NCBI RefSeq assembly: GCF_019929225.1
Contig: NZ_JAHZPA010000002.1
Span: 1 to 64,000, forward strand
DNA: 64,000 nucleotides
Direction: 5' to 3'
DNA from: Streptococcus sanguinis
Lineage (GTDB): Bacteria > Bacillota > Bacilli > Lactobacillales > Streptococcaceae
Shown here: positions 19,001 through 26,857 of the stretch, one piece after another
How positions within the stretch are numbered: position 1 is the first letter of the stretch
Layout of the letters: every line of letters starts with the position of its first letter
The notes under the pieces: generated by a model
The model's input: only the letters and a program-made list of their open reading frames with translations
What the model was told of the DNA's origin: nothing
Database searches by the model: none
Translations under genes and position numbers: made by a program

Positions 19001-19703
19001 TGACGCGGTCAACCACTTTGACTGGACCAAGGCGACTGATTCGGAGAAGTTCCATGAAAATGCCAAGAGTCGTGCCTATATGAAAGGCTTGATTGCCTTG
19101 CGGAAATCAACGGATGCCTTTACCCGCAGCTCCAAAGATGAAGTGGAGCAAAATGTGACCCTCATCACCCAGCCTGGCAAGGATGGTGTTGAGAAAGAAG
19201 ACCTTGTTCTCGGTTACCAAGTGGTTGCGTCGAATGGTGATATTTATGCTGTTTTTGTCAATGCGGACACCAAGGAACGACAATTCAACTTTGGTGAAGT
19301 CTACAAGCATCTAGCAGGTGCAGAGGTTGTGGCAGACGGCAATACCGCAGGAGTGACAGCCATTTCTGACCCGGTAGGTGTCACCAGAAACAGCAATGGT
19401 TTAGCCCTAGCTCCGCTCACAGCGACTATTTTGCGACTTCGAAAAGTGAACCCAGCTCAGGAAGAAAAATCCCAAGCTCCAGCAGCTCAAAAAGAGCAGC
19501 TGTCTACCCCTTCTGTAGCCAATGCTCAGCTTCAGGCTATATCCTTGGATGGGCAAAAACCTCAGGCTTCAGAAGTAAAAGAAGCGGCTAGCCAAACAGA
19601 AAAAACCTTGCCAAAAACGGGAACAAGCACTTCCCTACTGGCACTTTTAGGTGGCTTCCTTGCTTTTCTAGCCGGTCTCTTAACCTTTAGAAAGAAAGAG
19701 TAA
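16008..19703 (+). CDS. Cell-wall-anchored type I pullulanase
   Basis: 1231 aa. Hydrolyses alpha-1,6 bonds in pullulan, starch limit dextrins and glycogen at the cell surface. In order: a YSIRK-like signal (HYFGIRRLKVGVASVV, about 16-31, with cleavage near RADE); an Ala/Ser-rich spacer; two CBM41-type starch-binding modules with LWTWDDV and LWLWGDV; an N-terminal pullulanase domain; and the GH13 barrel with nucleophile Asp782 (GFRFDMMG), acid/base Glu811 (LGEGW) and Asp899 (AAHDNL). A Pro/Gln-rich wall spacer is followed by the sortase signal LPKTG (1201-1205), a hydrophobic segment and RKKE. Resembles streptococcal SpuA/PulA. Start chosen at ATG after AAAGGAG. Confidence 0.96.
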   Translation: MKNNDHLQSRMGEKRHYFGIRRLKVGVASVVIASGFLLGNAQLVRADEASTATSPATEAVSDANAAAQPKSVDEEKTGEADNSGAGASEQAAPTGVLADQAPASAGSASGQETANPSEKDKQEPVSQPQASAKDTIEEGNIRFHFKTLPSQNLDSLGLWTWDDVETPSSQKGGWPTGATSFATAKEDDYGYYLDVKMAEKRSKISLLINNTAGQNITGDRTVELLSPQMNEVWFDTDYQPHTYEPLKKRMVRINYYRTDGQYDKKSLWLWGDVQNPSKNWPDGVDFENTGKYGRYVDVPLKDAAKTIGFLLLDESKSGDDVKIQNQDYNFTNLEKNSQIFLRDADPTVYTNPYFVNDIRMTGAQHIGLTEIETSFSTLESAKKEDILKNLKITDKDGNEVVVKDVVLDPKTKSAKFIGDFNQAQSPYLIKYGNDQFKTSMNWQLKDSIYKYDGELGARVSQAGKQVDLTFWSPSADQVDLVVYDKEDQNKVIGRLAMQKGESGTWTSSLTPESGLGISDYRGYFYHYEITRGGKKVLVLDPYAKSLAAWNSEDADKGDAYKIAKAAFVDPSEYGPKDLTYATIPNFKKREDALIYEAHVRDFTSDPAISKNLKSQFGTFSAFIEKLDYLKDLGVTHVQLLPVLSYYFVNELKNAERMDKYASSNSNYNWGYDPQNYFSLTGMYSSAPTDPAKRIEEFKNLVNEIHKHGMGVIMDVVYNHTAKTSIFEDLEPNYYHFMDADGTPRTSFGGGRLGTTHYMSRRVLVDSIKYLTEQYKVDGFRFDMMGDHDAESIQKAFEEAKKLNPNLIMLGEGWKTYTGDENKAVQPADQSWMKSTDTVAVFSDDIRNTLKSGYPNEGTPAFITGGKRSVENVFKNIKAQPTNFEADSPGDVIQYIAAHDNLTLFDIIAQSIKKDPAVAANYQEIHRRLRLGNLMILTSQGTPFIHSGQEYGRTKQFRDPDYKYPVSEDKVPNKAHLLTNEDGTPFDYPYFIHDSYDSSDAVNHFDWTKATDSEKFHENAKSRAYMKGLIALRKSTDAFTRSSKDEVEQNVTLITQPGKDGVEKEDLVLGYQVVASNGDIYAVFVNADTKERQFNFGEVYKHLAGAEVVADGNTAGVTAISDPVGVTRNSNGLALAPLTATILRLRKVNPAQEEKSQAPAAQKEQLSTPSVANAQLQAISLDGQKPQASEVKEAASQTEKTLPKTGTSTSLLALLGGFLAFLAGLLTFRKKE

Positions 19704-19748
19704 TAATTTGATGAATGCCCTGTGAGAAATTTTTAGACTATGGCTAAT

Positions 19749-19782
19749 AAAGACGACTTCCAATAATGGAGGTCGTCTTTCC
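19749..19782. terminator. Bidirectional terminator between pullulanase and scrR
   Basis: AAAGACGACTTCC (19749-19761) pairs with GGAGGTCGTCTTT (19768-19780) with one G-T pair; flanking runs favour use from both sides of these convergent genes. Confidence 0.85.
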
Positions 19783-19797
19783 TTGTTTGTATAAGTT

Positions 19798-20763
19798 TTA
19801 AACACTCTTACCGGGCAAGAGGCTGACTGGCAGGAAATAGCCAGTTGTTTGGACTTCTTGGCCGGCAATTTTTTTGAGGAGTAGGTCTACAGAGAGACGA
19901 GCGATATCTTTCAGTGGCTGTTTGATCGTTGCTAGCTGTGGGTAGTAGTTCTCTACAAAGTAGGTGCCGTCGTAGCCGATGATTTTCAAATCTTCAGGTA
20001 TCTGGATGTTCAGCTCCTGTGCGACCTTCATAATTAAAATGGCTGTCAGATCGTCTGATGTAAAAATGCCATCAGGTTTGGTCTGAGTCAGAATTTGCTT
20101 GATTTCCATCTCCTTTCGGACGGGAGAAAAATCACTGGATACATTGATAATCGGTGCGTCTGGCAGGACGGAAGCGAAGCCAGCGTGGCGCAGGCCGGTT
20201 GGCGAGTTGGAATTGTCATTGCCAGTAATCATGATGATGTTTTGAGCTCCAGCCTTGACTAAGGTCTGGGCCGCCAGCACTCCGCCACCATAGTTGTCTG
20301 AGGAGACGACAGGGATATCCGGCGAAAGATTGCGGTCAAAGGCAATGATTGGTGCTGTCACGCGATTGTAGTCCTCAATGCCTAGATTGTGGCTGCCAGA
20401 AATGATGCCGTCCACCTGATTGGCTTCCAGCATCTCAAGGTATTCACGCTCCTTGTCTGAATCATGCTCACTATTGCAGATGATGGTTTTATAGCCTTGT
20501 TTAAAGAGCTCATGCTCCAGCTTGTCAATCAATTCTGCATAAAAGACATTGCTGATATTAGGGAAAATGAGTCCAATTAGCTTTGCTGATTTTCCTTGGA
20601 GGCTCCGCGCCAGATTGTTGGGCTTGTAGGCCAATTCTCGCATGGCTGCCTCAACCTTAGAGATCGTTTTGTCGGATAAGTAGCCTTTTCTGTTGATGAC
20701 GCGGGAAACAGTTGTGGGGCTGACTCCTGCTAGTTTTGCTACATCAGTTAGCTTTGCGACCAT
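19798..20763 (-). CDS. scrR: Sucrose operon repressor, LacI family
   Basis: 321 aa. N-terminal LacI helix-turn-helix (TDVAKLAGVSPTTVSRVI, about 6-23) with hinge, then a periplasmic-binding-like sugar domain. It starts inside the 3' end of scrB with a 20-nt overlap, so both are co-transcribed leftward. By context it represses scrB and scrA through the LacI-type palindromes at 22237-22250 and 22292-22306. Fructose or sucrose-6-phosphate as inducer is family knowledge, not seen. Confidence 0.93.
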   Translation of the reverse strand: MVAKLTDVAKLAGVSPTTVSRVINRKGYLSDKTISKVEAAMRELAYKPNNLARSLQGKSAKLIGLIFPNISNVFYAELIDKLEHELFKQGYKTIICNSEHDSDKEREYLEMLEANQVDGIISGSHNLGIEDYNRVTAPIIAFDRNLSPDIPVVSSDNYGGGVLAAQTLVKAGAQNIIMITGNDNSNSPTGLRHAGFASVLPDAPIINVSSDFSPVRKEMEIKQILTQTKPDGIFTSDDLTAILIMKVAQELNIQIPEDLKIIGYDGTYFVENYYPQLATIKQPLKDIARLSVDLLLKKIAGQEVQTTGYFLPVSLLPGKSV

Positions 20764-22198
20764 AATCTAATTCATAGTAAGTACCGGTTGGATTGCCTTT
20801 GGTAATGGCAATGCCTGTCTGGTCTTCTCTCGGGAAGACACGGCCGGAAAATACTTTCTCTCCTTTATTGATGAAAATTTCAAAAATTGATTTATCGATG
20901 AAGATAGTAGCACTTGTGGCTTCTTTGTCAATATCACAGCTTCGGCTGGTTCCAAAGTCCAGAGCGAATGGCTCTCCCGCCTGACTGCGGTCAACGGTCA
21001 CTTGACCTGCCTTGAGGTCGAAATTGATGCGTAGTCCCTTGCCATCCTTGTCCGCAAAGAGAATGATTTCGTGTTCGGCGTCTGCAGCGAGATTCAGCTC
21101 TAGTTGGTAGCTGTTCTTGCTTTCTGCCAAAGCAGCGAAAGGCTGTTCCTCTGCTCGCAAATCCTTGATAGCAGGCACTGGGTACTGGTAGAGCTTGCCA
21201 TCTTTCAGGGTTAATTCCTTGACGAGGGAGAAGGCGCCTTGATGGTCGAAGCGGTCAGAAGGGTATTCTACATCAGGCAAACCTAGCCAGCTGACAGCGA
21301 GTGCACGGCCGTCAGGTGCGTTAAAGGCTTGGGTTGCGTAGCAATCGAAGCCGTAGTCCAGATTTTGAATAGGGCTAGGATTAATCATAGCAGCTTTGTT
21401 TGTGTCAAACGATTGACCTATTTTATATATGTTTGGATAAATGTTGCCGTAGTCCTGTACATCCTTAGACAAACCTTGAGGGCAATAGAGCAGGACTGGT
21501 TGGTCATTGATAAAGACTAGATTAGGACACTCCATCATATAGGCTGTCTTGTCATTGGCGAAGTCCAAATCGCCAATGACTTCCCAGTTGGTATAGTCAT
21601 TATCAACAGCCTTGTAAAGCTTAACATAGCCTTGTTTGTCTAGATTTTGCCCACCGACAATGGCATAGAATTGCCCTTTGTAGTTGAAAATCTGGGGATC
21701 GCGGAAGTGGTCAGTCGCTTCAGCAGGTTGTTCAATCAAGACCTTGTCAATTTTTTCCAGCTTGCCTGATTTATCTAACAAGGCGCCGATTTGATAGGGG
21801 TGACGCACCCAATTCTCATCACGAACATTGCCAGTATAGAAGAGAAAGAGCTTGTCGTCAAACTGCATGGCAGAGCCTGAGTAGGCACCGTGGCTGTCCA
21901 GAGCAGTATCTGGCAGCACTCGAAGGCCAGTTTCCGTGAAGTGGACTAGGTCATCGCTTTCCATCTGGACCCAGCACTTGAGGCCGTGAGCTGCTCCGAA
22001 AGGAAAGTTTTGGTAGAAAACCACCCACTTGCCGTCAAAATAAGAAAAGCCATTGGGGTCATTGAGCAGACCTGTCTGAGGCTCCACATGGTAGTTAGCC
22101 CGCCAAGGAGATTTAGCGATGTTTTCTTTGATATGCTGTAGCTCTTCCTGAGTCCAGTCTTCATAGCGTTTGTAGCGTTTTTCAGTCGTCCAAGCCAA
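20744..22198 (-). CDS. scrB: Sucrose-6-phosphate hydrolase (GH32)
   Basis: 484 aa. Splits sucrose-6-phosphate from the PTS into glucose-6-phosphate and fructose. GH32 beta-propeller motifs: LNDPNGF with the nucleophile Asp near the N-terminus, FRDPQIF (transition-state Asp), and MECPNL with the acid/base Glu. Cytoplasmic; no signal peptide. A GGAGGAC site precedes the ATG. Divergent from scrA and overlapping scrR. Confidence 0.96.
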   Translation of the reverse strand: MAWTTEKRYKRYEDWTQEELQHIKENIAKSPWRANYHVEPQTGLLNDPNGFSYFDGKWVVFYQNFPFGAAHGLKCWVQMESDDLVHFTETGLRVLPDTALDSHGAYSGSAMQFDDKLFLFYTGNVRDENWVRHPYQIGALLDKSGKLEKIDKVLIEQPAEATDHFRDPQIFNYKGQFYAIVGGQNLDKQGYVKLYKAVDNDYTNWEVIGDLDFANDKTAYMMECPNLVFINDQPVLLYCPQGLSKDVQDYGNIYPNIYKIGQSFDTNKAAMINPSPIQNLDYGFDCYATQAFNAPDGRALAVSWLGLPDVEYPSDRFDHQGAFSLVKELTLKDGKLYQYPVPAIKDLRAEEQPFAALAESKNSYQLELNLAADAEHEIILFADKDGKGLRINFDLKAGQVTVDRSQAGEPFALDFGTSRSCDIDKEATSATIFIDKSIFEIFINKGEKVFSGRVFPREDQTGIAITKGNPTGTYYELDYGRKAN

Positions 22199-22234
22199 TC
22201 TTTTGTCCTCCGAATCATATTATTTCTTATTACT

Positions 22235-22328
22235 ATAGTAAACGTTTTCCGATGAAAAATCAACATTTAACAGTAAAAAAATATTTTTTCTGCAAAACGC
22301 TTGACATATTTTTGAATCATGGTAAAAT
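22235..22328. promoter_or_regulatory. Divergent scrB/scrA promoters with two LacI-type operators
   Basis: scrB (minus): -35 TTGATT at 22258-22263, 17-bp spacer, -10 TACTAT at 22235-22240; the palindrome AGTAAACGTTTTCC (22237-22250) overlaps the -10. scrA (plus): -35 TTGACA at 22301-22306, 16-bp spacer, -10 TAAAAT at 22323-22328; TGCAAAACGCTTGACA (22291-22306) overlaps the -35. Both palindromes fit ScrR operators and also resemble cre, so CcpA could share them. Confidence 0.75.
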
Positions 22329-22337
22329 AATATTCGT

Positions 22338-22357
22338 AAAGGCGATAAAATCGCTTT
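22338..22357 (+). other. Hairpin in the scrA leader
   Basis: AAGGCGAT-AAA-ATCGCTTT forms an 8-bp stem (one G-T pair) with an AAA loop about 10 bp after the predicted -10. It has no U-run. It may be an mRNA-stabilising 5' hairpin; function is not known. Confidence 0.4.
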
Positions 22358-22393
22358 CAAAAGTTAAAAATATTTATAAGGAGATTTTTGCAA

Positions 22394-24280
22394 ATGAATA
22401 ATACTGACATTGCAAAAAAAGTCATCGAAGCCCTTGGCGGACGTGAGAATGTCAACAGTGTGGCTCACTGTGCGACTCGGTTGCGCGTGATGGTTAAAGA
22501 TGAGGGTAAAATCGACAAAAACACTGTCGAAAATCTGGAAAAAGTTCAGGGTGCCTTCTTTAACTCCGGCCAGTACCAGATTATCTTTGGTACCGGTACG
22601 GTTAATAAAATCTATGATGAAGTTGTAGCCTTGGGATTGCCAACTTCATCAAAAGATGACATGAAAGCAGAAGCTGCTAAGCAAGGGAATTGGTTCCAAC
22701 GCGCCATCCGTACATTTGGTGATGTATTTGTGCCAATCATCCCAGTTATCGTAGCGACAGGTCTCTTCATGGGTGTGCGTGGACTCTTGAACGCTCTTGG
22801 AATGACGCTTCCAGATGATGTGAAGACCTATACAGAAATCCTTACGGATACAGCCTTCATCATCTTACCAGGCTTGGTTGTTTGGTCAACCTTCCGTGTA
22901 TTTGGTGGAAATCCAGCTGTTGGTATCGTCCTTGGTATGATGCTAGTGTCTGGCTCGCTTCCAAATGCTTGGGCAGTAGCATCTGGTGGTGAAGTGACTG
23001 CCATGAAATTCTTTGGCTTCATCCCGGTTGTTGGTTTGCAAGGTTCCGTTCTTCCAGCCTTCATTATCGGGGTTGTTGGAGCTAAGTTTGAAAAAGCTCT
23101 CCGCAAGGTTGTGCCAGATGTCTTGGATCTCTTGGTGACACCATTCGTTACACTTTTTGTAATGTCTATCCTTGGACTTTTCATCATAGGACCAGTATTC
23201 CACGTTGTTGAAAACTACATTTTGTTTGGAACAAAAGCAATCCTTGCTTTACCGTTTGGTTTAGGTGGTTTGGTGATTGGTGGAGTTCACCAATTGATCG
23301 TCGTGTCAGGTGTTCATCATATCTTCAACTTGCTTGAAGTACAATTGCTTGCTGCGGACCACGTTAACCCATTCAATGCTATCATCACTGCAGCTATGAC
23401 AGCTCAAGGTGCTGCAACCGTTGCTGTTGGTGTGAAAACTAAAAATCCTAAACTTAAAACTCTTGCTTTCCCAGCTGCTCTTTCTGCCTTCCTTGGTATT
23501 ACAGAGCCAGCTATCTTCGGGGTTAACTTACGTTATCGCAAACCATTCTTCCTTTCATTGATTGCTGGTGCAATTGGTGGTGGCTTGGCATCTCTCCTTG
23601 GACTTGCTGGTACTGGTAATGGTATCACTATCATCCCAGGTACAATGCTTTATATCGGTAATGGACAACTCTTACAATATCTCCTTATGGTAGCTGTATC
23701 ATTTGCGCTTGGTTTTGCATTGACTTATATGTTTGGTTTTGAAGATGAAGAAACTGTAACTGAAGCAGCTGTAACTGAAAAACTGGTCGAAGAAGAAACA
23801 ACTGGTAATGTGCCATCTGCTCTCCAAGACGAAACAATTATCTCTCCAATCGTTGGTCAGGCAGTGGCTTTGAGCGATGTGAATGATCCTGTTTTCTCTA
23901 GCGGAGCGATGGGACGAGGAATTGCTATCAAGCCTAGTGAGGGTGTGGTTTATGCTCCGGCTGATGCTGAAGTGACAATTGCATTCGCGACTGGACATGC
24001 TTATGGTTTGAAGACAGCTAATGGTGCTGAAATTCTGATTCATGTCGGAATCGACACAGTGTCTATGGGCGGCGAAGGTTTTGACCAAAAAGTTGCTCAA
24101 GGCGACAAGGTCAAAGCTGGTGATGTTCTGGGAACATTTGAAGCTGAGAAAATTGCAGCTGCTGGTCTGGATGATACGACTATGGTCATCGTTACCAACA
24201 CAGCCGACTACGCTTCTGTGACTCCAGTAGCAAAAGGAGCTCTTGCTAAAGGCGACGCAATTATCGAAGTGAAAGCCTAA
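22394..24280 (+). CDS. scrA: Sucrose PTS transporter, IIBCA
   Basis: 628 aa from the ATG at 22394, 10 nt after AAGGAG; a TTG 6 nt upstream is too close to that site. Imports and phosphorylates sucrose. Domain order: IIB (about 1-85) with phosphocysteine Cys26 in HCATRLR; IIC membrane domain (about 105-455) with ITEPAIFGVNLRYRKPF; a linker; and IIA (about 475-628) with phospho-His550 in LIHVGIDTV. Divergent from scrB with operators between. Sucrose specificity rests on the scr locus; beta-glucoside and trehalose IIBC proteins are related. Confidence 0.93.
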   Translation: MNNTDIAKKVIEALGGRENVNSVAHCATRLRVMVKDEGKIDKNTVENLEKVQGAFFNSGQYQIIFGTGTVNKIYDEVVALGLPTSSKDDMKAEAAKQGNWFQRAIRTFGDVFVPIIPVIVATGLFMGVRGLLNALGMTLPDDVKTYTEILTDTAFIILPGLVVWSTFRVFGGNPAVGIVLGMMLVSGSLPNAWAVASGGEVTAMKFFGFIPVVGLQGSVLPAFIIGVVGAKFEKALRKVVPDVLDLLVTPFVTLFVMSILGLFIIGPVFHVVENYILFGTKAILALPFGLGGLVIGGVHQLIVVSGVHHIFNLLEVQLLAADHVNPFNAIITAAMTAQGAATVAVGVKTKNPKLKTLAFPAALSAFLGITEPAIFGVNLRYRKPFFLSLIAGAIGGGLASLLGLAGTGNGITIIPGTMLYIGNGQLLQYLLMVAVSFALGFALTYMFGFEDEETVTEAAVTEKLVEEETTGNVPSALQDETIISPIVGQAVALSDVNDPVFSSGAMGRGIAIKPSEGVVYAPADAEVTIAFATGHAYGLKTANGAEILIHVGIDTVSMGGEGFDQKVAQGDKVKAGDVLGTFEAEKIAAAGLDDTTMVIVTNTADYASVTPVAKGALAKGDAIIEVKA

Positions 24281-24286
24281 TGGAAT

Positions 24287-24326
24287 TTAGAAAACGAACA
24301 AAAGTTGATTTGTTCGTTTTTTCTAA
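24287..24326 (+). terminator. Intrinsic terminator after scrA
   Basis: TTAGAAAACGAACAAA pairs with TTTGTTCGTTTTTTCTAA around a short loop (24303-24308), ending in a T-run. It separates scrA from scrK. Confidence 0.9.
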
Positions 24327-24391
24327 TAACGTAAGTCTATCTATAAGAGTGTCATAAGGAAAGTTTTTGGCAAATAGTCTGCAAGAGATAT

Positions 24392-24400
24392 GCTATAATG
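24392..24400 (+). promoter_or_regulatory. Extended -10 promoter of scrK
   Basis: TGCTATAAT gives a perfect -10 (24395-24400) with the TG extension. No well-spaced -35 is evident, which is acceptable for extended -10 promoters. Confidence 0.55.
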
Positions 24401-24437
24401 AATAGAGTAGAAATCAAATTTTAAAAGAGGATTTATA

Positions 24438-25337
24438 ATGATAAAATTGTATGGAAGTTTGGAAGCTGGTGGCACTAAGTTTGTCTGTGCTGTAGGCGAT
24501 GAACGGTTTGAAGTTGTTGAAAAGACACAGTTTCCAACGACCACGCCTATTGAAACGCTGGATAAGACGATTGAGTTCTTTTCTCGTTTTGACAATCTAG
24601 CTGGTCTAGCTGTTGGTTCTTTCGGGCCAATTGATATTGACCCTAATTCAAAGACTTACGGCTTTATCACGACTACGCCTAAGCCGCATTGGGCTAATGT
24701 AGATATTGTTGGTGCTCTGCGCCGGGCTCTCAATGTGCCCATTTACTTTACGACGGATGTCAATAGCTCAGCTTACGGTGAAGTGGTAGCTCGCAATAAT
24801 GCTGGCGGCCGTATTGAAAATCTGGTCTATTATACGATTGGGACAGGAATCGGTGCTGGTGCTATCCAGCGAGGCGAATTTGTAGGGGGGACAGGCCATC
24901 CAGAGATGGGGCATTATTATGTAGCTAAGCACCCTATGGATGTGGAAAAAGAGTTCAATGGTGTTTGTCCTTTCCACAATGGCTGTTTGGAAGGATTGGC
25001 GGCTGGACCAAGCTTAGAGGCACGGACTGGAGTTCGTGGGGAAAAGATTAAACTCAATAGTTCTGTCTGGGATATTCAAGCTTACTATATCGCTCAGGCG
25101 GCTATTCAGGCGACAGTGACTTTCCGTCCAGATGTCATCGTCTTTGGTGGCGGAGTTATGGCTCAGCAGCACATGCTGGATCGAGTTCGTGAGAAATTCA
25201 CAGTTCTTCTGAATGGCTATTTGCCAGTTCCTGATGTTCGTGACTATATCGTGACACCGGCTGTGGCTGGAAATGGCTCCGCAACGCTGGGCAACTTTGT
25301 ACTGGCTAAAGAAGTTAGTGAACGCCACGCAAAATAA
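24438..25337 (+). CDS. scrK: Fructokinase (ROK family)
   Basis: 299 aa. Phosphorylates the fructose released by ScrB. The ROK kinase fold shows LEAGGTKFVCAVGDE (ATP phosphate loop), GTGIGAGAI, and the zinc-binding motif GHPEMGHYYV with CPFHNGCLEGLAAG. A GAGG site precedes the ATG. It has its own promoter after the scrA terminator, yet the context completes the sucrose pathway scrA-scrB-scrK. Confidence 0.94.
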   Translation: MIKLYGSLEAGGTKFVCAVGDERFEVVEKTQFPTTTPIETLDKTIEFFSRFDNLAGLAVGSFGPIDIDPNSKTYGFITTTPKPHWANVDIVGALRRALNVPIYFTTDVNSSAYGEVVARNNAGGRIENLVYYTIGTGIGAGAIQRGEFVGGTGHPEMGHYYVAKHPMDVEKEFNGVCPFHNGCLEGLAAGPSLEARTGVRGEKIKLNSSVWDIQAYYIAQAAIQATVTFRPDVIVFGGGVMAQQHMLDRVREKFTVLLNGYLPVPDVRDYIVTPAVAGNGSATLGNFVLAKEVSERHAK

Positions 25338-25383
25338 GCTTATAGGGTCTGATTTATCAGGCTCTTCTCTATGAGGGAAAGCA

Positions 25384-25794
25384 ATGGAAAAAGCAATTGT
25401 CAAAGATATTTTCTTTCTGCAGCAGCTGTCTGAGCGGGCTAGCAGAGAAGACCTTTATCTGGCTCAAGACTTGCAGGATACTCTGCAGGCCAATCGAGAA
25501 AACTGTATGGGGCTCGCAGCAAATATGATTGGTGTCCGTAAGCGGGTCATTATCTTTCTATATGGCTTGGTGCCGGTAGTCATGTTTAATCCGGTGCTGC
25601 TCTCTAAGTCAGGCCCTTATAAGACAGAAGAGGGCTGCCTGTCCTTGGTTGGAAGCCGTCCCACTCAACGTTATCAGGAAATCACAGTCGATTATCTGGA
25701 TAAACATTGGCAGCAGCAGACCATGACCTTGAAAGGCCTGCCTGCCCAAATCTGCCAGCATGAATTGGATCATTTGGAAGGGATTATCATTTAG
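25384..25794 (+). CDS. Peptide deformylase-like protein with altered motif I
   Basis: 136 aa, short for a deformylase. Three family motifs are readable. Motif I reads GLAANM (43-48), where canonical enzymes have GLAAPQ, so the conserved Gln is Met48. Motif II is EEGCLS with metal-ligand Cys85. Motif III is QHELDH with His126, Glu127 and His130. Metal ligands are thus intact but the oxyanion-stabilising Gln is gone. It may be a second, divergent deformylase or one with reduced activity. It follows scrK by 46 nt on the same strand, with no clear functional link. Confidence 0.82.
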   Translation: MEKAIVKDIFFLQQLSERASREDLYLAQDLQDTLQANRENCMGLAANMIGVRKRVIIFLYGLVPVVMFNPVLLSKSGPYKTEEGCLSLVGSRPTQRYQEITVDYLDKHWQQQTMTLKGLPAQICQHELDHLEGIII

Positions 25795-25800
25795 AAAAAT

Positions 25801-25829
25801 TTGACAAAATTGCAAAAAATGTCTAAAAT
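25801..25829 (+). promoter_or_regulatory. Promoter of the small membrane protein gene
   Basis: -35 TTGACA (25801-25806), 17-bp spacer, -10 TAAAAT (25824-25829); GAAGGAGG follows before the ATG at 25873. Confidence 0.7.
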
Positions 25830-25872
25830 TAGAGATAATTAGCAGAATAATATTGAAGGAGGCAAGATGTAA

Positions 25873-26208
25873 ATGAAAACAAAAACTTTAGCACTGATAA
25901 GCGGTCTGGTTGGTTTGATTGGAGGGACTATTTTGCTGCTCTCGAATATCTTTTTTGTTCCTTTTTCAGCCCTACTAGGTGATTCTGGCCTGAATTTACT
26001 GGGAGCGGTGATTAAATTGGCAACTCTGGGCTTGGGAATTACTTCCTTGGCTTATTACAAAGGTCAAATGCGTTTCAGTGTCGCAGCGGGCGTCCTCCTT
26101 ATCGTCGGAAGCAGCAACATCGCGCCCATTCCATTTATAGGCTGGATTGCAGGCATTCTCCTTATCATTGGAGGGGCTCTATTCCTCGCTTCTTCTTCAA
26201 AATTTTAA
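25873..26208 (+). CDS. Small four-helix membrane protein, function unknown
   Basis: 111 aa, very hydrophobic, with about three to four predicted membrane segments: 7-30 (LALISGLVGLIGGTILLL), a Gly/Leu-rich one at about 43-60, and two C-terminal ones around 68-107. It resembles the DUF4064-like small membrane proteins common in Firmicutes, but I do not recognise it with certainty. It has its own promoter and strong ribosome site and is followed by a terminator, so it is monocistronic. No function is proposed. Confidence 0.7.
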   Translation: MKTKTLALISGLVGLIGGTILLLSNIFFVPFSALLGDSGLNLLGAVIKLATLGLGITSLAYYKGQMRFSVAAGVLLIVGSSNIAPIPFIGWIAGILLIIGGALFLASSSKF

Positions 26209-26255
26209 TGCGGGACCAATCAATTTTTAGGCTGTTTGTCAGTTTGAAAGGAAGG

Positions 26256-26281
26256 GTGAAGAAATTTTCTTCGCTTTTTTT
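26256..26281 (+). terminator. Intrinsic terminator after the small membrane protein gene
   Basis: GTGAAG (26256-26261) and CTTCGC (26269-26274) form a 6-bp stem, extendable through the A/T loop, followed by seven T. Confidence 0.7.
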
Positions 26282-26293
26282 CTTGTTGAAAAA

Positions 26294-26379
26294 ATAGTTC
26301 TCATGGAAACTTTTTTCTTGACTTTCTTTTTTCTTGACTTTCTTTTTTCTTGTGTTAAAATAGTTCTCACGAAAACTAT
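26294..26379 (+). promoter_or_regulatory. MarR-gene promoter with tandem repeats and MarR-type operators
   Basis: TTTTTTCTTGACTTTC occurs twice in tandem (26311-26326, 26327-26342), followed by a partial third copy (26343-26352). Each full copy carries TTGACT; the second is 16 bp from a -10 TAAAAT (26356-26361). The palindrome ATAGTT-N-TC-NN-GA-N-AACTAT (26360-26379) follows the -10, and a degenerate copy (26294-26313) lies upstream. These are likely autoregulatory operators for the MarR protein. Confidence 0.65.
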
Positions 26380-26398
26380 TTTTACAAAGGATACAGGT

Positions 26399-26857
26399 AT
26401 GGATAAGCCTTTACTGGAATTGAAGCGTTTTGGACGAAAGATTCATCTCATAGCGGAAAAGCTTGCCAAGGAGCAAGGGATTGAGTCCATGGCTGGGCCT
26501 CAGGGGCAGGTCTTGCATATTGTCGCCTGTCGTATGGAAGAGGGGAAGGATACCCTTATCAAGGATATTGAGCAGGAGTTGGATATTTCCAAATCGGTGG
26601 CCTCTAACTTAATGAAAAGGATGGAGAAGAATGGCTTTATCAAGCTGGAAATGGGCAAGACAGACAAGCGGGCTAAATATATCCGTCTCACTCCGCAGTC
26701 GCAGGAAAGAATGAAAAAAATCCGTGACTTTTTTGATGAAATGGACCGTGCTATTTTGAATGGTGTTTCTGAGCAAGAACTGCTGATTTTTTCACAAGTC
26801 ATGGCCAAGTTTTATCAGAATATCGAAAGTTTAGAAAATGGAGGGAAAGATGTTTAA
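26399..26857 (+). CDS. MarR-family regulator of an ABC exporter operon
   Basis: 152 aa. The start at ATG 26399 was chosen because it follows an AAAGG site and lies after the promoter and operator; the frame stays open upstream, but that DNA is the promoter. The winged helix-turn-helix includes QELDISKSVASNLMKRMEKNG (about 62-82) and the wing GKTDKRAKYIRLT. It overlaps the first ABC gene by 8 nt. As in other MarR-ABC-ABC loci, it probably represses its operon and responds to a compound exported by the pair; the ligand is unknown. Confidence 0.9.
   Translation: MDKPLLELKRFGRKIHLIAEKLAKEQGIESMAGPQGQVLHIVACRMEEGKDTLIKDIEQELDISKSVASNLMKRMEKNGFIKLEMGKTDKRAKYIRLTPQSQERMKKIRDFFDEMDRAILNGVSEQELLIFSQVMAKFYQNIESLENGGKDV

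Noticed and set aside
26311..26352. CRISPR array
   Set aside because: The repeats are directly adjacent with no spacers and only 16 bp long.
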